A stretch of DNA of 64,000 bases from Flagellimonas chongwuensis. GTDB lineage: Bacteria; Bacteroidota; Bacteroidia; Flavobacteriales; Flavobacteriaceae. The stretch is from assembly GCF_013376415.1 (NCBI RefSeq), contig NZ_WYET01000001.1, forward strand, positions 186,001 through 250,000, read 5' to 3'. A program made the position numbers and the translations under genes. Positions 1 to 9,456 of the stretch are shown piece by piece; position 1 is the first letter of the stretch, and each line of letters begins with the position of its first letter. Below the pieces are notes generated by a model. That model did not search any database, had not been told where the DNA came from, and saw only the letters and a program-made list of their open reading frames with translations.

Positions 1-2532
1 CTCTACGTGAGCGACAAAGCGGGTGCCGCAGACTTGATCATCGACAGAAATAATCCAAATGTGCTGTATGCCAGCACATGGCAAGTATACCGTAAAGCTT
101 GGAAAATGTGGGGCGGTGGTCCCGACAGCAAACTGTGGAAATCCACAGATGGTGGTGAAACTTGGGCGGACTTGACCGAGAACAAAGGAATGCCAGAAGG
201 TCCCATTGGTAAAATTGGGGTGACCGTTTCTCCTGCGGATTCCAACAGGGTTTGGGCCATTGTAGAAGCCAACGAAGGTGGTGTGTTCCGTTCGGATGAT
301 GGAGGTAAAACATGGGAAATGACGAACAATGAGCGTAAATTGAGACAACGTGCCTTTTACTACTCCAGAATCTATGCCGACCCAAAGGACAAGGATGTAG
401 TCTATGGTCTTAATGTAGGATTCTTTAAATCTACCGATGGAGGAAAAACTTTTGATGAAAAAATAGATACACCACATAGCGACAACCACGATCTGTGGAT
501 AGACCCAAACAATCCGGACAGGATGATAAGTTCCAACGACGGCGGTGGCGTAGTCAGCATCAACGGAGGAAAAACTTGGACCGAACAAGATTATCCAACA
601 GCTCAGTTCTACCACGTGATGGCGACAAGCGATGTTCCTTACCACGTAGCAGGGGCCCAGCAGGACAACTCCACCTTGGCCATGCCCAGTGATGGTTGGG
701 ATTTTAAACTTGCCGGAGGAACCGATGCCGAATGGCAATATGAAGTTGGTGGTGGAGAAAGCGGCTGGATCACACAAAGCCCTACCAATCCAGATATTTT
801 TTATGCAGGAAGTCAAGGTGCACTCTTAACCCGTTTTGACAGAAGCAATGGGCAGACCCGCGATATTCAGGTATATCCAAGGTTTTTCTCCGGTGAACCG
901 GCAAGCGCCTTACCGGAAAGATGGCAATGGACATTCCCAATCATGTTTGCTCCAAAAGACCCCAATGTGATGTACACCTGTTCACAACATGTTTGGAAAA
1001 CCACCAACGATGGACAAACATGGGAAAAAATAAGCCCAGACCTTACCTATGCCGACCCGGAAACATTAGGAAAAACAGGTGGTGTGATCACCATGGACAT
1101 GAACGGTCCGGAAATTTATGCGACCGTATTTGCACTAGCGCCATCTAATCACGATATCAACACAATCTGGGCAGGTTCCGATGATGGAAAAATTCACATT
1201 ACTCGTGATGGCGGTAAAAACTGGGAAGATATCACTCCCGAGGACCTACCCAAATATTCCAGGGTAAGTATCATAGATGAATCCGTCCACAATCCGGGAA
1301 CATTGTACGTTGCCGCAAACCGTTACCAAGTAGATGACCGGGAGCCTTACGTTTTCAAGACCCATGATTATGGAAAAACTTGGACAAAAATTATAACCGG
1401 TATCGAAAAAGGACATTTCGCAAGGGCCATCCGCGAAGATCATCAACGAGAAGGCCTATTGTTCTTGGCCACAGAGCACGGTGTATATTTCTCCATAAAC
1501 GATGGTGAGGAATGGCAATCGATTCAATTAAACCTGCCGGACACGCCAATCCGGGATTTGGTGATCAAGGACAATGATGTGGTATTAGGTTCCCACGGAA
1601 GAGGTTTTTGGATCCTGGACGACATCCAGCCGTTGCGTGAGTATTCCGAAGACCTGAAAAATGAGAAGAGCGTATTGTTCAAGCCGACAAATGCCATCCG
1701 AGGCATCTACAATGCCAAGTTTCAATATTATTTGGAAGAGGAAGTGGATTCGGTGACCTTTTCGGTTTTTGATGCCGACAACAATTTGATAGAAGCCTTT
1801 GGGGGAAACAAGCCAAAATATGAAGAAACTGGCGGTTCGTCATGGTGGAGTCGTTTCAGCAGTACCAAACCAACCACGGCCAAGGGCATCAATAGTTTTA
1901 CATGGAATCTTAGATACCCTGGCCCAACCACTTTTGATGGCATTATTATTTGGGGGGCATCGGCCACCACAGGTCCCAAGGCACCGCTCGGGGATTATAC
2001 CATCCAAATGAAAGTTGGTGAAGAGGTCATCAAAAGCTATCCATTTAAGATTGAAATGGACCCAAACCTGAAAGGGATAACAGCGGAAGACCTTCAAAAA
2101 CAATTTGAATTGGCATCAAAAATCACCAAAAAAGCCACTGTTGCCAATGAAGCGGTTATCCAGATTAGGGATATACGTAAACAAATAGACAGCTTGGGCA
2201 AGGCCATCAGTGGCAGACCCTTCAAGAAAGCATCGGAAGACCTAATGGAAACGCTGACCCAAATCGAGGAAGACCTTTATCAAACCAAAAACCAATCGGG
2301 ACAAGATCCTTTGAACTTTCCCATCAAATTGAACAATAGATTCAATGCACTGCAGCGCAGTATAGAGAATGGTGATGCAAGACCAACTGATGCCGCTTAT
2401 GTGGTATACGATGAGCTCAGTGCAGAATTGGATACACACATGGCCAAACTGAACACCGCTTTAAAAAACAAACTACCCAAAGTAAATGCTGTCCTTGAAA
2501 AGGAAGGAATGGAGCCCATAAGTTCTGAATAA
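1..2532 (+). CDS. BNR/sortilin-type (VPS10-like) beta-propeller protein, 5' truncated
   Basis: The reading frame is open from the first base of the window, so the true start lies upstream; the GTG at base 7 is only the first internal start-like codon. The visible 843 or so residues carry repeated Asp-box motifs typical of BNR/sialidase propellers, such as STDGGETW, SDDGGKTW, STDGGKTF, TNDGQTW and TRDGGKNW, spread through the first 400 residues. The last 250 residues hold a beta-rich segment and a helical tail rich in charged residues. Related flavobacterial proteins are secreted and annotated as VPS10-domain or glycosyl-hydrolase-like proteins; the substrate is unknown. No C-terminal secretion-sorting domain is obvious. 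A strong terminator follows 29 bases after the stop. Confidence 0.8.
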   Translation, partial: LYVSDKAGAADLIIDRNNPNVLYASTWQVYRKAWKMWGGGPDSKLWKSTDGGETWADLTENKGMPEGPIGKIGVTVSPADSNRVWAIVEANEGGVFRSDDGGKTWEMTNNERKLRQRAFYYSRIYADPKDKDVVYGLNVGFFKSTDGGKTFDEKIDTPHSDNHDLWIDPNNPDRMISSNDGGGVVSINGGKTWTEQDYPTAQFYHVMATSDVPYHVAGAQQDNSTLAMPSDGWDFKLAGGTDAEWQYEVGGGESGWITQSPTNPDIFYAGSQGALLTRFDRSNGQTRDIQVYPRFFSGEPASALPERWQWTFPIMFAPKDPNVMYTCSQHVWKTTNDGQTWEKISPDLTYADPETLGKTGGVITMDMNGPEIYATVFALAPSNHDINTIWAGSDDGKIHITRDGGKNWEDITPEDLPKYSRVSIIDESVHNPGTLYVAANRYQVDDREPYVFKTHDYGKTWTKIITGIEKGHFARAIREDHQREGLLFLATEHGVYFSINDGEEWQSIQLNLPDTPIRDLVIKDNDVVLGSHGRGFWILDDIQPLREYSEDLKNEKSVLFKPTNAIRGIYNAKFQYYLEEEVDSVTFSVFDADNNLIEAFGGNKPKYEETGGSSWWSRFSSTKPTTAKGINSFTWNLRYPGPTTFDGIIIWGASATTGPKAPLGDYTIQMKVGEEVIKSYPFKIEMDPNLKGITAEDLQKQFELASKITKKATVANEAVIQIRDIRKQIDSLGKAISGRPFKKASEDLMETLTQIEEDLYQTKNQSGQDPLNFPIKLNNRFNALQRSIENGDARPTDAAYVVYDELSAELDTHMAKLNTALKNKLPKVNAVLEKEGMEPISSE

Positions 2533-2560
2533 AGGGACTGCAACAATTAAGTACTATAAA

Positions 2561-2590
2561 AAACATGCCCTCAAAAAGGGCATGTTTTTA
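2561..2590 (+). terminator. Intrinsic terminator after the BNR protein
   Basis: Arms AAACATGCCC and GGGCATGTTT enclose a 7-base loop, and the 3' arm runs into a T-rich tract. It lies 29 bases beyond the stop of the BNR gene and separates it from the metal block. Confidence 0.9.
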
Positions 2591-2687
2591 TTTATCACAA
2601 GATATTTTAAGGAGAATTTAAATTCATTACAAATTATGACATCAATTATCGTAAAGCCTGTTTAATTCGTAATTTTGATGCTTCAGG

Positions 2688-3086
2688 ATGAATAAAATAG
2701 TTATCATAGGGATATCCTTCCTCATTCTGCTCCAAGGAGCCAACATTCATTTTAAGGATTTGGTAGAACTTGGGCAGCTTATTGAGCACTACCAATTCCA
2801 CAACGAGGAATATGGTGATGACTTTATGGTCTTTGTTTCCAAACACTACGGAGAACTCAAAGCCGAGCACAGCGAAAAACACCAAGAAGAACAAAAAGAG
2901 CACGAAAAACTACCTTTTCAGCATCAATCCCATTGTTCGCAACCGCATGTTTTTGTTCTTGGAGCGGATAATTTTATTAATTCCTATTCTGAGATTCCTT
3001 TGGTTGTCAAAGGAATTTTCCATTATCAATTTTCTTATTCCCTAGTATGGGGAGATGGCCCTTTTCAACCGCCAAAACACGCATAA
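2688..3086 (+). CDS. Small secreted His-rich protein preceding the heavy-metal efflux genes
   Basis: The 132-residue product starts with a hydrophobic segment (MNKIVIIGISFLILL) that looks like a signal peptide or anchor. Its middle is strongly charged and rich in His and Glu (residues about 45-85, with KHYGELKAEHSEKHQEE and QHQSHCSQPH). I do not recognise a named domain. A TAnnTTTG -7 box (TAATTTTG, 2670-2677) sits 10 bases before the start, implying a very short leader. The gene lies 77 bases upstream of the CzcA-TolC fusion on the same strand, so a periplasmic metal-binding or sensing role is a reasonable inference, not shown. Confidence 0.7.
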   Translation: MNKIVIIGISFLILLQGANIHFKDLVELGQLIEHYQFHNEEYGDDFMVFVSKHYGELKAEHSEKHQEEQKEHEKLPFQHQSHCSQPHVFVLGADNFINSYSEIPLVVKGIFHYQFSYSLVWGDGPFQPPKHA

Positions 3087-3163
3087 TTCATAGTATTCCA
3101 GCGCAGCTGGACACTTTTCTCAAGCTTTATTCTATTTAATAATGCTATCATTCTCTATGAATC

Positions 3164-6100
3164 ATGTTTTCAAAAATTATAAACTTTAGCATTAAGAACA
3201 AGTTTATTGTTCTTTTGTTCACCGCGTTTATCGCCTTTGTCGGCCTCTATTCGCTATCACAAATACCTATCGGAGCTGTACCCGATATCACCAATAACCA
3301 AGTACAGGTTTTAACTACATCAAATCGACTTTCCACACAGGATATGGAAAAGTTCGTCACCTATCCCGTTGAGTTGGAAATGGCGAACCTGCCCGGTGTA
3401 AAAGAAATAAGGTCGGTTTCCAAATTTGGCCTTTCGGTGGTCACCATTGTCTTTGAGGACGATATGGGCACCTATCTGCCAAGGCAGCTCATTGCCGAAA
3501 AGATAAAATCAGCATCCAGTCGTATCCCGGAGGGTTTTGGTAGCCCGGAAATGGGACCAATTACCACCGGTTTGGGCGAAATCTATCAATATATTTTGGA
3601 TGTCGAGCCCGAGTACAAGGACCAATACAATTCCACGGAGCTTAGGACCATACAGGATTGGATTGTTAAACGTCAACTATCAGGAATTCCCGGTGTCGTC
3701 GAAGTAAATACATGGGGAGGCCACCTTAAACAATACGAAGTTGCCATCCAGACCCAAAAACTCAATGCCTTGGACATTACCGCAAGAGAAGTGTTCACTG
3801 CCTTGGAAATGAACAATAGTGTATCCGGTGGCGGTTATATCGAAAAAGTAAACCAAGCCTATTTCATTAGGGGCGAAGGCCTTGTGAGCAACCTTAAGGA
3901 TATCGAGAACATCGTGGTCACCAACCGCAACGGAATCCCTATCTATATTAAAGATGTAGCCAAAGTCGGGTTTGGCAGCGCGCCACGCTTTGGGGCCATT
4001 ACCGGAAATGGGGAGGGCGAAAAGGTTCTTGGTCAAATTATGATGCTGAAGGATGCCGACTCCAAAAGGGTAATCGAGGCTGTAAAAGAACGTGTTGCCT
4101 CCATATCTAAATCGCTTCCCGAAGGGGTTTACATCAATCCATTTTTGGATCGTAGCGAACTTATCGGAAGAACCACCTTTACCGTTACGGAGAACTTGGT
4201 TTTGGGTTGTTTGATCGTAATCTTTGTGGTGGTCCTGCTCTTGGGCAATTGGCGGTCTGGACTTGTGGTCGCTTCTGTAATTCCATTGTGCTTACTATTC
4301 GCTCTCACCTTAATGAATATTTTTGGTGTGGATGCCAACTTATTGAGCCTCGGTGCCATCGATTTTGGAATCATCATAGATGGTGCTGTAATCATTGTGG
4401 AGTACATTGCCTTTCAGATTACCCAGAAAAAGGCTCAGCTCGCCAATCTTGGTAAGACTGAAGCACAATCCATTAAAGATGAGATTACCTTACAGGGAGC
4501 CACCAAGATGATGAACTCCGCCGTATTTGGACAGCTAATCATTTTGATTGTTTTTATACCCATTCTGTCATTGAGCGGTGTAGAGGGCAAAATGTTCAAA
4601 CCTATGGCACTGACCTTCAGTTTTGCCTTGTTGGGAGCGGTTTTATTGTGCTTTACTTATGTTCCAGTGGCCTCGGCATTGTTTCTAAAGCCATCCAAAG
4701 AATCCAAGAAAAGCATCTCTACGCGCCTTGTCAACTGGATTAACCGAAGATATGAGCCGGTTATCGAATGGGCAATGCGAAGTAAAAAGTTGGTGCTCTC
4801 AGTTGCCGCTGCACTACTAATCGGGGCCATACTATTATTTACCTCGATGGGAGGTGAATTTGTTCCCACTTTGGACGAAGGTGACTTTGTGATTCAACCC
4901 GTGCTCAAAACAGGAACCACTTTGACCAAAACTGTGGAGACCACGACCAAAATGGAGCAAATCCTATTGGATAATTTCCCAGAAGTGAAGCAAGTGGTAA
5001 GCCGTATCGGTGCCGCAGAAGTGCCAACGGACCCGATGTCCATGGAGGAAAGTGATGTGATCATCTCATTAAAACCAAAAAGCGAATGGGTATCTGCCGA
5101 GACCAAAGATGAATTGGCCGATAAGTTCAAAGAAGCGCTGGCCGTAATTCCAGGTATTGAGCTAGAGTTCACCCAACCCATTGAAATGCGTTTTAACGAA
5201 TTGATTACTGGGGTACGTGCCGACATTGCGGTAAAAATCTTTGGACAGGACCTCGAAATCCTGAACAAAAAAGCCAACCAGATCAAAGACCTAATACAAG
5301 ATGTGGAAGGAGCTTCGGATATTATTGTTGAAAAAGTGGAAGGCCTCCCACAAATGAATGTGTCCTTTGATCGTGCCAAGATTGCACGTCACGGATTGAA
5401 CATTGCCGACCTCAACGAAATGATCGCCATGGGGTTCGCAGGGAAGGTCGTCGGAAGTGTGTTTGAAGGTGAACGCCAGTTTGATATGGCCGTTCGGCTC
5501 GACTCAGAAAACAGAAAAGACATCTCCAATCTAAGGAATCTGTACGTGGATATCCCAAATGGAGGCAAGATACCCATGAGCGAGCTTGCCGAGATCACCT
5601 ATCAAAAAGGTGCGGCGAAAATTTCCCGAGACGATACCCAACGCCGTATTGTTGTGGGTATCAACGTAAGGAACCGCGACCTTCAGTCGGTGGTGGATGA
5701 CATTCAATTGATAATCGACGAGAATTTGACATTGCCCCCAGGTTACATTATCAGTTATGGCGGGCAATTTGAAAATCTGCAATCAGCAAAGGCAAGGCTA
5801 CTTATCGCCGTGCCCATAGCGCTGTTGCTCATCTTTATCATGCTATATTTTGCTTTTGGGTCTGTGAAGGAAGCACTACTGATTTTCTCTGCCATTCCAT
5901 TATCTGCCGTAGGCGGTATACTTCTGCTTTGGTTACGGGATATGCCATTTAGTATTTCGGCAGGTGTAGGTTTTATAGCACTTTTCGGTATTGCCGTTCT
6001 TAACGGAATTGTATTGATAGAGCACTTTAAAGAGCTTAAGGGAAAAGACTTTGAATCCATGGAAGCCCTGATAAAGCAAGGGACCAAGGATAGACTACGG

Positions 6101-7501
6101 GCCGTATTGTTGACAGCTTCTGCGGCTGCATTGGGATTTTTGCCCATGGCGGTCTCCACCAATGCAGGTGCCGAGGTACAGCGCCCCCTTGCAACGGTAG
6201 TTATCGGGGGATTGGTAACGGCCACCATGCTTACCTTGGTAGTACTCCCCGTTCTCTATGCCTATTCCCATAATATCAAGTTCAGAAAAATCAAAAGAAA
6301 AAGAAAGATGAACCGAAATACATTGACATTGATAGTGATGTTGATTTCATTTTCAGGGTTCTCCCAGACCAAATTGGACCTAGAAGGTTTGATAACGCTC
6401 TCCTTGGAAAACAATAAGGGCATCCAAGCAGGTTCATTAATGGTCGATCAGGCAGAAACACTAAAGGGTTCTGCTTTTGAGTTTGATAAAACGGACATTT
6501 ACTACCAATATGATGAAAACAACTTGGCAATGAACGGGGAACCCCTCAAGGTTTTTGGGGCACAACAACAATTTGAGTTCCCGACGGTTTACGGTGCCAA
6601 GAACCGACTCCAGAAGTCGAACTATGAGCTACAGAAGTCATCCTTTGAGATACAGAAGAAGCAATTGTACCAATCCTTGAGCAAGGCATACTATCAATAC
6701 CAGACACTGAACCAAAAGGCAAAGCTTTACCATACGCTGGACAGTATTTACAGCAAATTCGCCCATGCGGCCAATAGACGTTTTGAACTGGGAGAGACCA
6801 ACTATCTGGAAAAAGTGACCGCAACGGCCAAACAACGCCAGATCGCGAACACCTATTCGAAGGTCAAGCAACAGATGTTGACTACGTACGGCCAGATTGT
6901 GAGCTTGGTGCAAAGTGAAGACACTTTGGAGATCGTCCATAAAAAACCAGAAAAGTTGACTGTATTGAATTCCGAGGGAATGCTGCAAACGGAAACCTCA
7001 TTTTTGGACAACCGGCAAGAGCGGAGCAATGCCCAAAAGAGTTTGGAGGAAAATAGATTGTTGCCCGACCTCAACCTCGAATATTTTCAAGGTACAAACA
7101 GCACTCTGGGCACTTCGCTGTACGGTATTCAATTGGGGGTACGCATCCCTATCTTCTTCTTTGGACATAGTAGCAAAGTAAAGTCGTCCAAAATCCAGAC
7201 CAAGATCACGGAAATGGAGAACACCGAAATCACCGTGGCCATAAACCAGCGTTATAAAACTTTGATGGGACAACTGGAACAACAGGCCAAGGAACTCTCC
7301 TACTACGAGGACGAGGGCGGTCTACTTTCCGATCAAATCTTGAAAGCCGCCTCTGGCAACTTTCAAAACGGGGAAATCGACTTTTTCCAGTACATCCAAA
7401 GTTTGGAGAACGCCTACGACATTCAACTTAATTACTTGGATGTACTCAACCAATACAATCAAACCGTAATCGCCATTAATTACTTGACAATAACATTATA
7501 A
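3164..7501 (+). CDS. czcA: CzcA/CusA-family heavy-metal RND permease fused to a TolC-like outer-membrane domain
   Basis: Residues 1-1048 form a complete heavy-metal RND pump. TM1 is near residues 12-31, and the TM4 proton-relay motif DFGIIIDGAVIIVE gives Asp400, Asp406 and Glu413, matching the HME subfamily pattern. At the central site where CusA has a metal-binding Met, the sequence is RFNELITG, which favours divalent cations (Co, Zn, Cd) over Cu/Ag; this is inference. From Met1049 the frame continues into a separate signal-peptide-like segment (MNRNTLTLIVMLISFSGFSQ) and a TolC/CzcC helical domain of about 375 residues. No stop separates the two halves. The CzcB adaptor gene starts 2 bases after the stop. 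Similar long fusions occur in Bacteroidota, but how the outer-membrane half is released is unclear. Confidence 0.92.
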   Translation: MFSKIINFSIKNKFIVLLFTAFIAFVGLYSLSQIPIGAVPDITNNQVQVLTTSNRLSTQDMEKFVTYPVELEMANLPGVKEIRSVSKFGLSVVTIVFEDDMGTYLPRQLIAEKIKSASSRIPEGFGSPEMGPITTGLGEIYQYILDVEPEYKDQYNSTELRTIQDWIVKRQLSGIPGVVEVNTWGGHLKQYEVAIQTQKLNALDITAREVFTALEMNNSVSGGGYIEKVNQAYFIRGEGLVSNLKDIENIVVTNRNGIPIYIKDVAKVGFGSAPRFGAITGNGEGEKVLGQIMMLKDADSKRVIEAVKERVASISKSLPEGVYINPFLDRSELIGRTTFTVTENLVLGCLIVIFVVVLLLGNWRSGLVVASVIPLCLLFALTLMNIFGVDANLLSLGAIDFGIIIDGAVIIVEYIAFQITQKKAQLANLGKTEAQSIKDEITLQGATKMMNSAVFGQLIILIVFIPILSLSGVEGKMFKPMALTFSFALLGAVLLCFTYVPVASALFLKPSKESKKSISTRLVNWINRRYEPVIEWAMRSKKLVLSVAAALLIGAILLFTSMGGEFVPTLDEGDFVIQPVLKTGTTLTKTVETTTKMEQILLDNFPEVKQVVSRIGAAEVPTDPMSMEESDVIISLKPKSEWVSAETKDELADKFKEALAVIPGIELEFTQPIEMRFNELITGVRADIAVKIFGQDLEILNKKANQIKDLIQDVEGASDIIVEKVEGLPQMNVSFDRAKIARHGLNIADLNEMIAMGFAGKVVGSVFEGERQFDMAVRLDSENRKDISNLRNLYVDIPNGGKIPMSELAEITYQKGAAKISRDDTQRRIVVGINVRNRDLQSVVDDIQLIIDENLTLPPGYIISYGGQFENLQSAKARLLIAVPIALLLIFIMLYFAFGSVKEALLIFSAIPLSAVGGILLLWLRDMPFSISAGVGFIALFGIAVLNGIVLIEHFKELKGKDFESMEALIKQGTKDRLRAVLLTASAAALGFLPMAVSTNAGAEVQRPLATVVIGGLVTATMLTLVVLPVLYAYSHNIKFRKIKRKRKMNRNTLTLIVMLISFSGFSQTKLDLEGLITLSLENNKGIQAGSLMVDQAETLKGSAFEFDKTDIYYQYDENNLAMNGEPLKVFGAQQQFEFPTVYGAKNRLQKSNYELQKSSFEIQKKQLYQSLSKAYYQYQTLNQKAKLYHTLDSIYSKFAHAANRRFELGETNYLEKVTATAKQRQIANTYSKVKQQMLTTYGQIVSLVQSEDTLEIVHKKPEKLTVLNSEGMLQTETSFLDNRQERSNAQKSLEENRLLPDLNLEYFQGTNSTLGTSLYGIQLGVRIPIFFFGHSSKVKSSKIQTKITEMENTEITVAINQRYKTLMGQLEQQAKELSYYEDEGGLLSDQILKAASGNFQNGEIDFFQYIQSLENAYDIQLNYLDVLNQYNQTVIAINYLTITL

Positions 7502-7503
7502 CA

Positions 7504-8628
7504 ATGAAAAATATATTTCAAATAGCCGCTATTTTCCTTCTGTTGATAGGCTGCGGCGATAAGACCAGTGAAGCATCCGCCACGGAAGAACAAGGAGAAC
7601 CATCGGGAATTGTGGTTACACAAGACCAGTTTGACACGAACAACTTGGTGGTCGGTCCCATGGAGCAAAGGACTTTCCCAAAAATGGTCGAGACCTCTGG
7701 CATGATAGATGTTCCGCCAGAGAACAGGGCCAGCGTCACTCCATTTATGGGTGGATTTGTGAAACAGACGTCTCTACTTGTGGGTGACCGAGTTAAAAAG
7801 GGACAACTTTTGGTAGTATTGGAAAACCAAGAATTTGTGCAAATGCAGCAGGAATACCTTGAGGTTTTCAACCAGTTAGATTACCTAAAAGCAGAATTTG
7901 AACGGAACCAAACGCTTTTTGATGAGAAAATCGCCTCCCAAAAGAACTTTCTTCAAGCAAAGAGCAACTATCAAACGGCCCAAGCCCGGTACCAAGGTCT
8001 TAGGGAACAACTACAAATGCTGAATATTTCTCCCAGCAAGGTGGAACAAGGAAACATCTCATCGCAAGCCGCTATTTATGCACCCATTGCCGGAAGCATA
8101 ACAAAAATGAACGTGACCAAAGGAAGCCACGTTTCACCCGCTACGGAAATTTTAGAAATTGTAGACAACCAACATGTTCATTTAGAGCTTACTGTTTTTG
8201 AAAAGGATATTTTAAAAGTGAAGAAAGGTCAAAAAATACAGTTCAAGATTCCTGAAGCATCCGAAGAAGCTTTTAACGCAGAAGTGCATTTGGTGGGAAC
8301 ATCCATTGACGATGCCAAAAGAACCATCAAGGTGCACGGACATTTGGAGCATGAAGAGGGTAACTTTTTACCGGGAATGTTCGTTGATGCCATGATAATG
8401 ACCGACACAACCAAAACGTGGTCGTTGCCCGAAGAAGCCGTAATAGAATCCGAAGGCAACTATTATGTGCTTAAGCTGGTAGAGCAAACAGATGGCAGTT
8501 ACACTTTTGAGAGAGTAGCCGTTAAACAAGGCGGTACCTTTGATGGGTTTACTGAAATCATATCCACCGGACTTAACGAAACAGATCAGTTTTTGACCAA
8601 GGGTGTATTTGATTTGATCGGCGGATAG
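7504..8628 (+). CDS. czcB: CzcB/CusB-type periplasmic adaptor lipoprotein
   Basis: This is the membrane-fusion subunit expected to join the CzcA pump to its TolC-like partner. The N-terminus has a lipobox ending LLLIGC with the lipidated Cys near residue 17. Then come a lipoyl-type half (VTPFMGGFVKQ... GDRVKKGQLLVVLE, about 75-105), an alpha-helical hairpin (about 110-175), the second lipoyl half (AAIYAPIAGSITKMNVTKG) and a beta-barrel domain. The 374-residue length is usual. The ATG follows the czcA stop after only 2 bases, so the two are clearly co-translated. Confidence 0.93.
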   Translation: MKNIFQIAAIFLLLIGCGDKTSEASATEEQGEPSGIVVTQDQFDTNNLVVGPMEQRTFPKMVETSGMIDVPPENRASVTPFMGGFVKQTSLLVGDRVKKGQLLVVLENQEFVQMQQEYLEVFNQLDYLKAEFERNQTLFDEKIASQKNFLQAKSNYQTAQARYQGLREQLQMLNISPSKVEQGNISSQAAIYAPIAGSITKMNVTKGSHVSPATEILEIVDNQHVHLELTVFEKDILKVKKGQKIQFKIPEASEEAFNAEVHLVGTSIDDAKRTIKVHGHLEHEEGNFLPGMFVDAMIMTDTTKTWSLPEEAVIESEGNYYVLKLVEQTDGSYTFERVAVKQGGTFDGFTEIISTGLNETDQFLTKGVFDLIGG

Positions 8629-8634
8629 ATCATT

Positions 8635-9456
8635 TTATCCCAGACCCACATCCAAGGTCATCATAATTATAAATCCACCGATAAAGCCCATTGTGGCGAT
8701 ATCGGTGTATTTATCTTGTTGCGTTTCGGGAATTACTTCTTCCACTACCACAAAGATCATAGCTCCGGCCGCAAAGGATAGTGCGTAAGGCAATATGGGT
8801 TCGAACGTTAGCACCGCCCAAGCACCCAATACCCCGGCAATGGGCTCTACCAAAGCAGATGCTTGACCATATAAAAAGCTTTTCCTTCGACTTAAACCCT
8901 GTCTTCTCAAAGGCATGGCCACTGCAAACCCCTCTGGAAAATTCTGCAGCCCTATACCCAAGGCCAAGGCCACTGCCCCACCGATGGAGGCTCCTTCAAA
9001 ACCTGCTGCCACGCCACCGAACAATACCCCTACGGCCAATCCTTCGGGAATGTTGTGTAAGGTTATCGCTAAAGTCAACAATGTGGTCCTGTGCCACGGA
9101 GTCTTTACCCCTTCCGCTTCGCTCATTTTAAAATTGATGTGCAAGTGGGGCAAGATCTTATCCAATCCAAAAATAAAGGCCGCACCTAACAAAAAGCCGA
9201 CTGCTGCCGGAATTACTTTTACGAAACCGTCGCCAGGGCTCATCTCAATTCCCGGCGCCAATAAGCTCCAAAAACTAGCAGCCACCATAACCCCTCCAGT
9301 AAATCCGAGCATTCCATCCAAAAGTGCACGGTTCATGCCTTTAAAAAAGAAGACCAGTGCTGCTCCCGCCGCAGTCAATCCCCAAGTAAAAAGAGTCGCG
9401 TACAATGCCGCCAATACGGGGTCTATTTCTTGAAAATATTGAATTACTTGTTCCAT
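8635..9456 (-). CDS. ZIP-family divalent metal transporter
   Basis: The 273-residue protein has about eight membrane segments and the two ZIP signature helices: HNIPEGLAVGVLFGG (TM4) and NFPEGFAVAMPLRR (TM5), which supply the His, Asn and Glu ligands of the transport site. It resembles the GufA/ZupT branch, which imports Zn, Fe or Mn. Its ATG overlaps the stop of the upstream DtxR-type regulator by one base (TGATG), so the two are co-translated. It converges on the CzcB gene with a 6-base gap and no obvious terminator. The pairing with a metal-responsive repressor argues for metal-regulated uptake. Confidence 0.9.
   Translation of the reverse strand: MEQVIQYFQEIDPVLAALYATLFTWGLTAAGAALVFFFKGMNRALLDGMLGFTGGVMVAASFWSLLAPGIEMSPGDGFVKVIPAAVGFLLGAAFIFGLDKILPHLHINFKMSEAEGVKTPWHRTTLLTLAITLHNIPEGLAVGVLFGGVAAGFEGASIGGAVALALGIGLQNFPEGFAVAMPLRRQGLSRRKSFLYGQASALVEPIAGVLGAWAVLTFEPILPYALSFAAGAMIFVVVEEVIPETQQDKYTDIATMGFIGGFIIMMTLDVGLG

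Noticed and set aside
8915-9433. A 172-codon frame antisense to the ZIP transporter
   Set aside because: The opposite strand has both ZIP signatures; the antisense peptide is Pro/Ala/Lys-rich and low in complexity.
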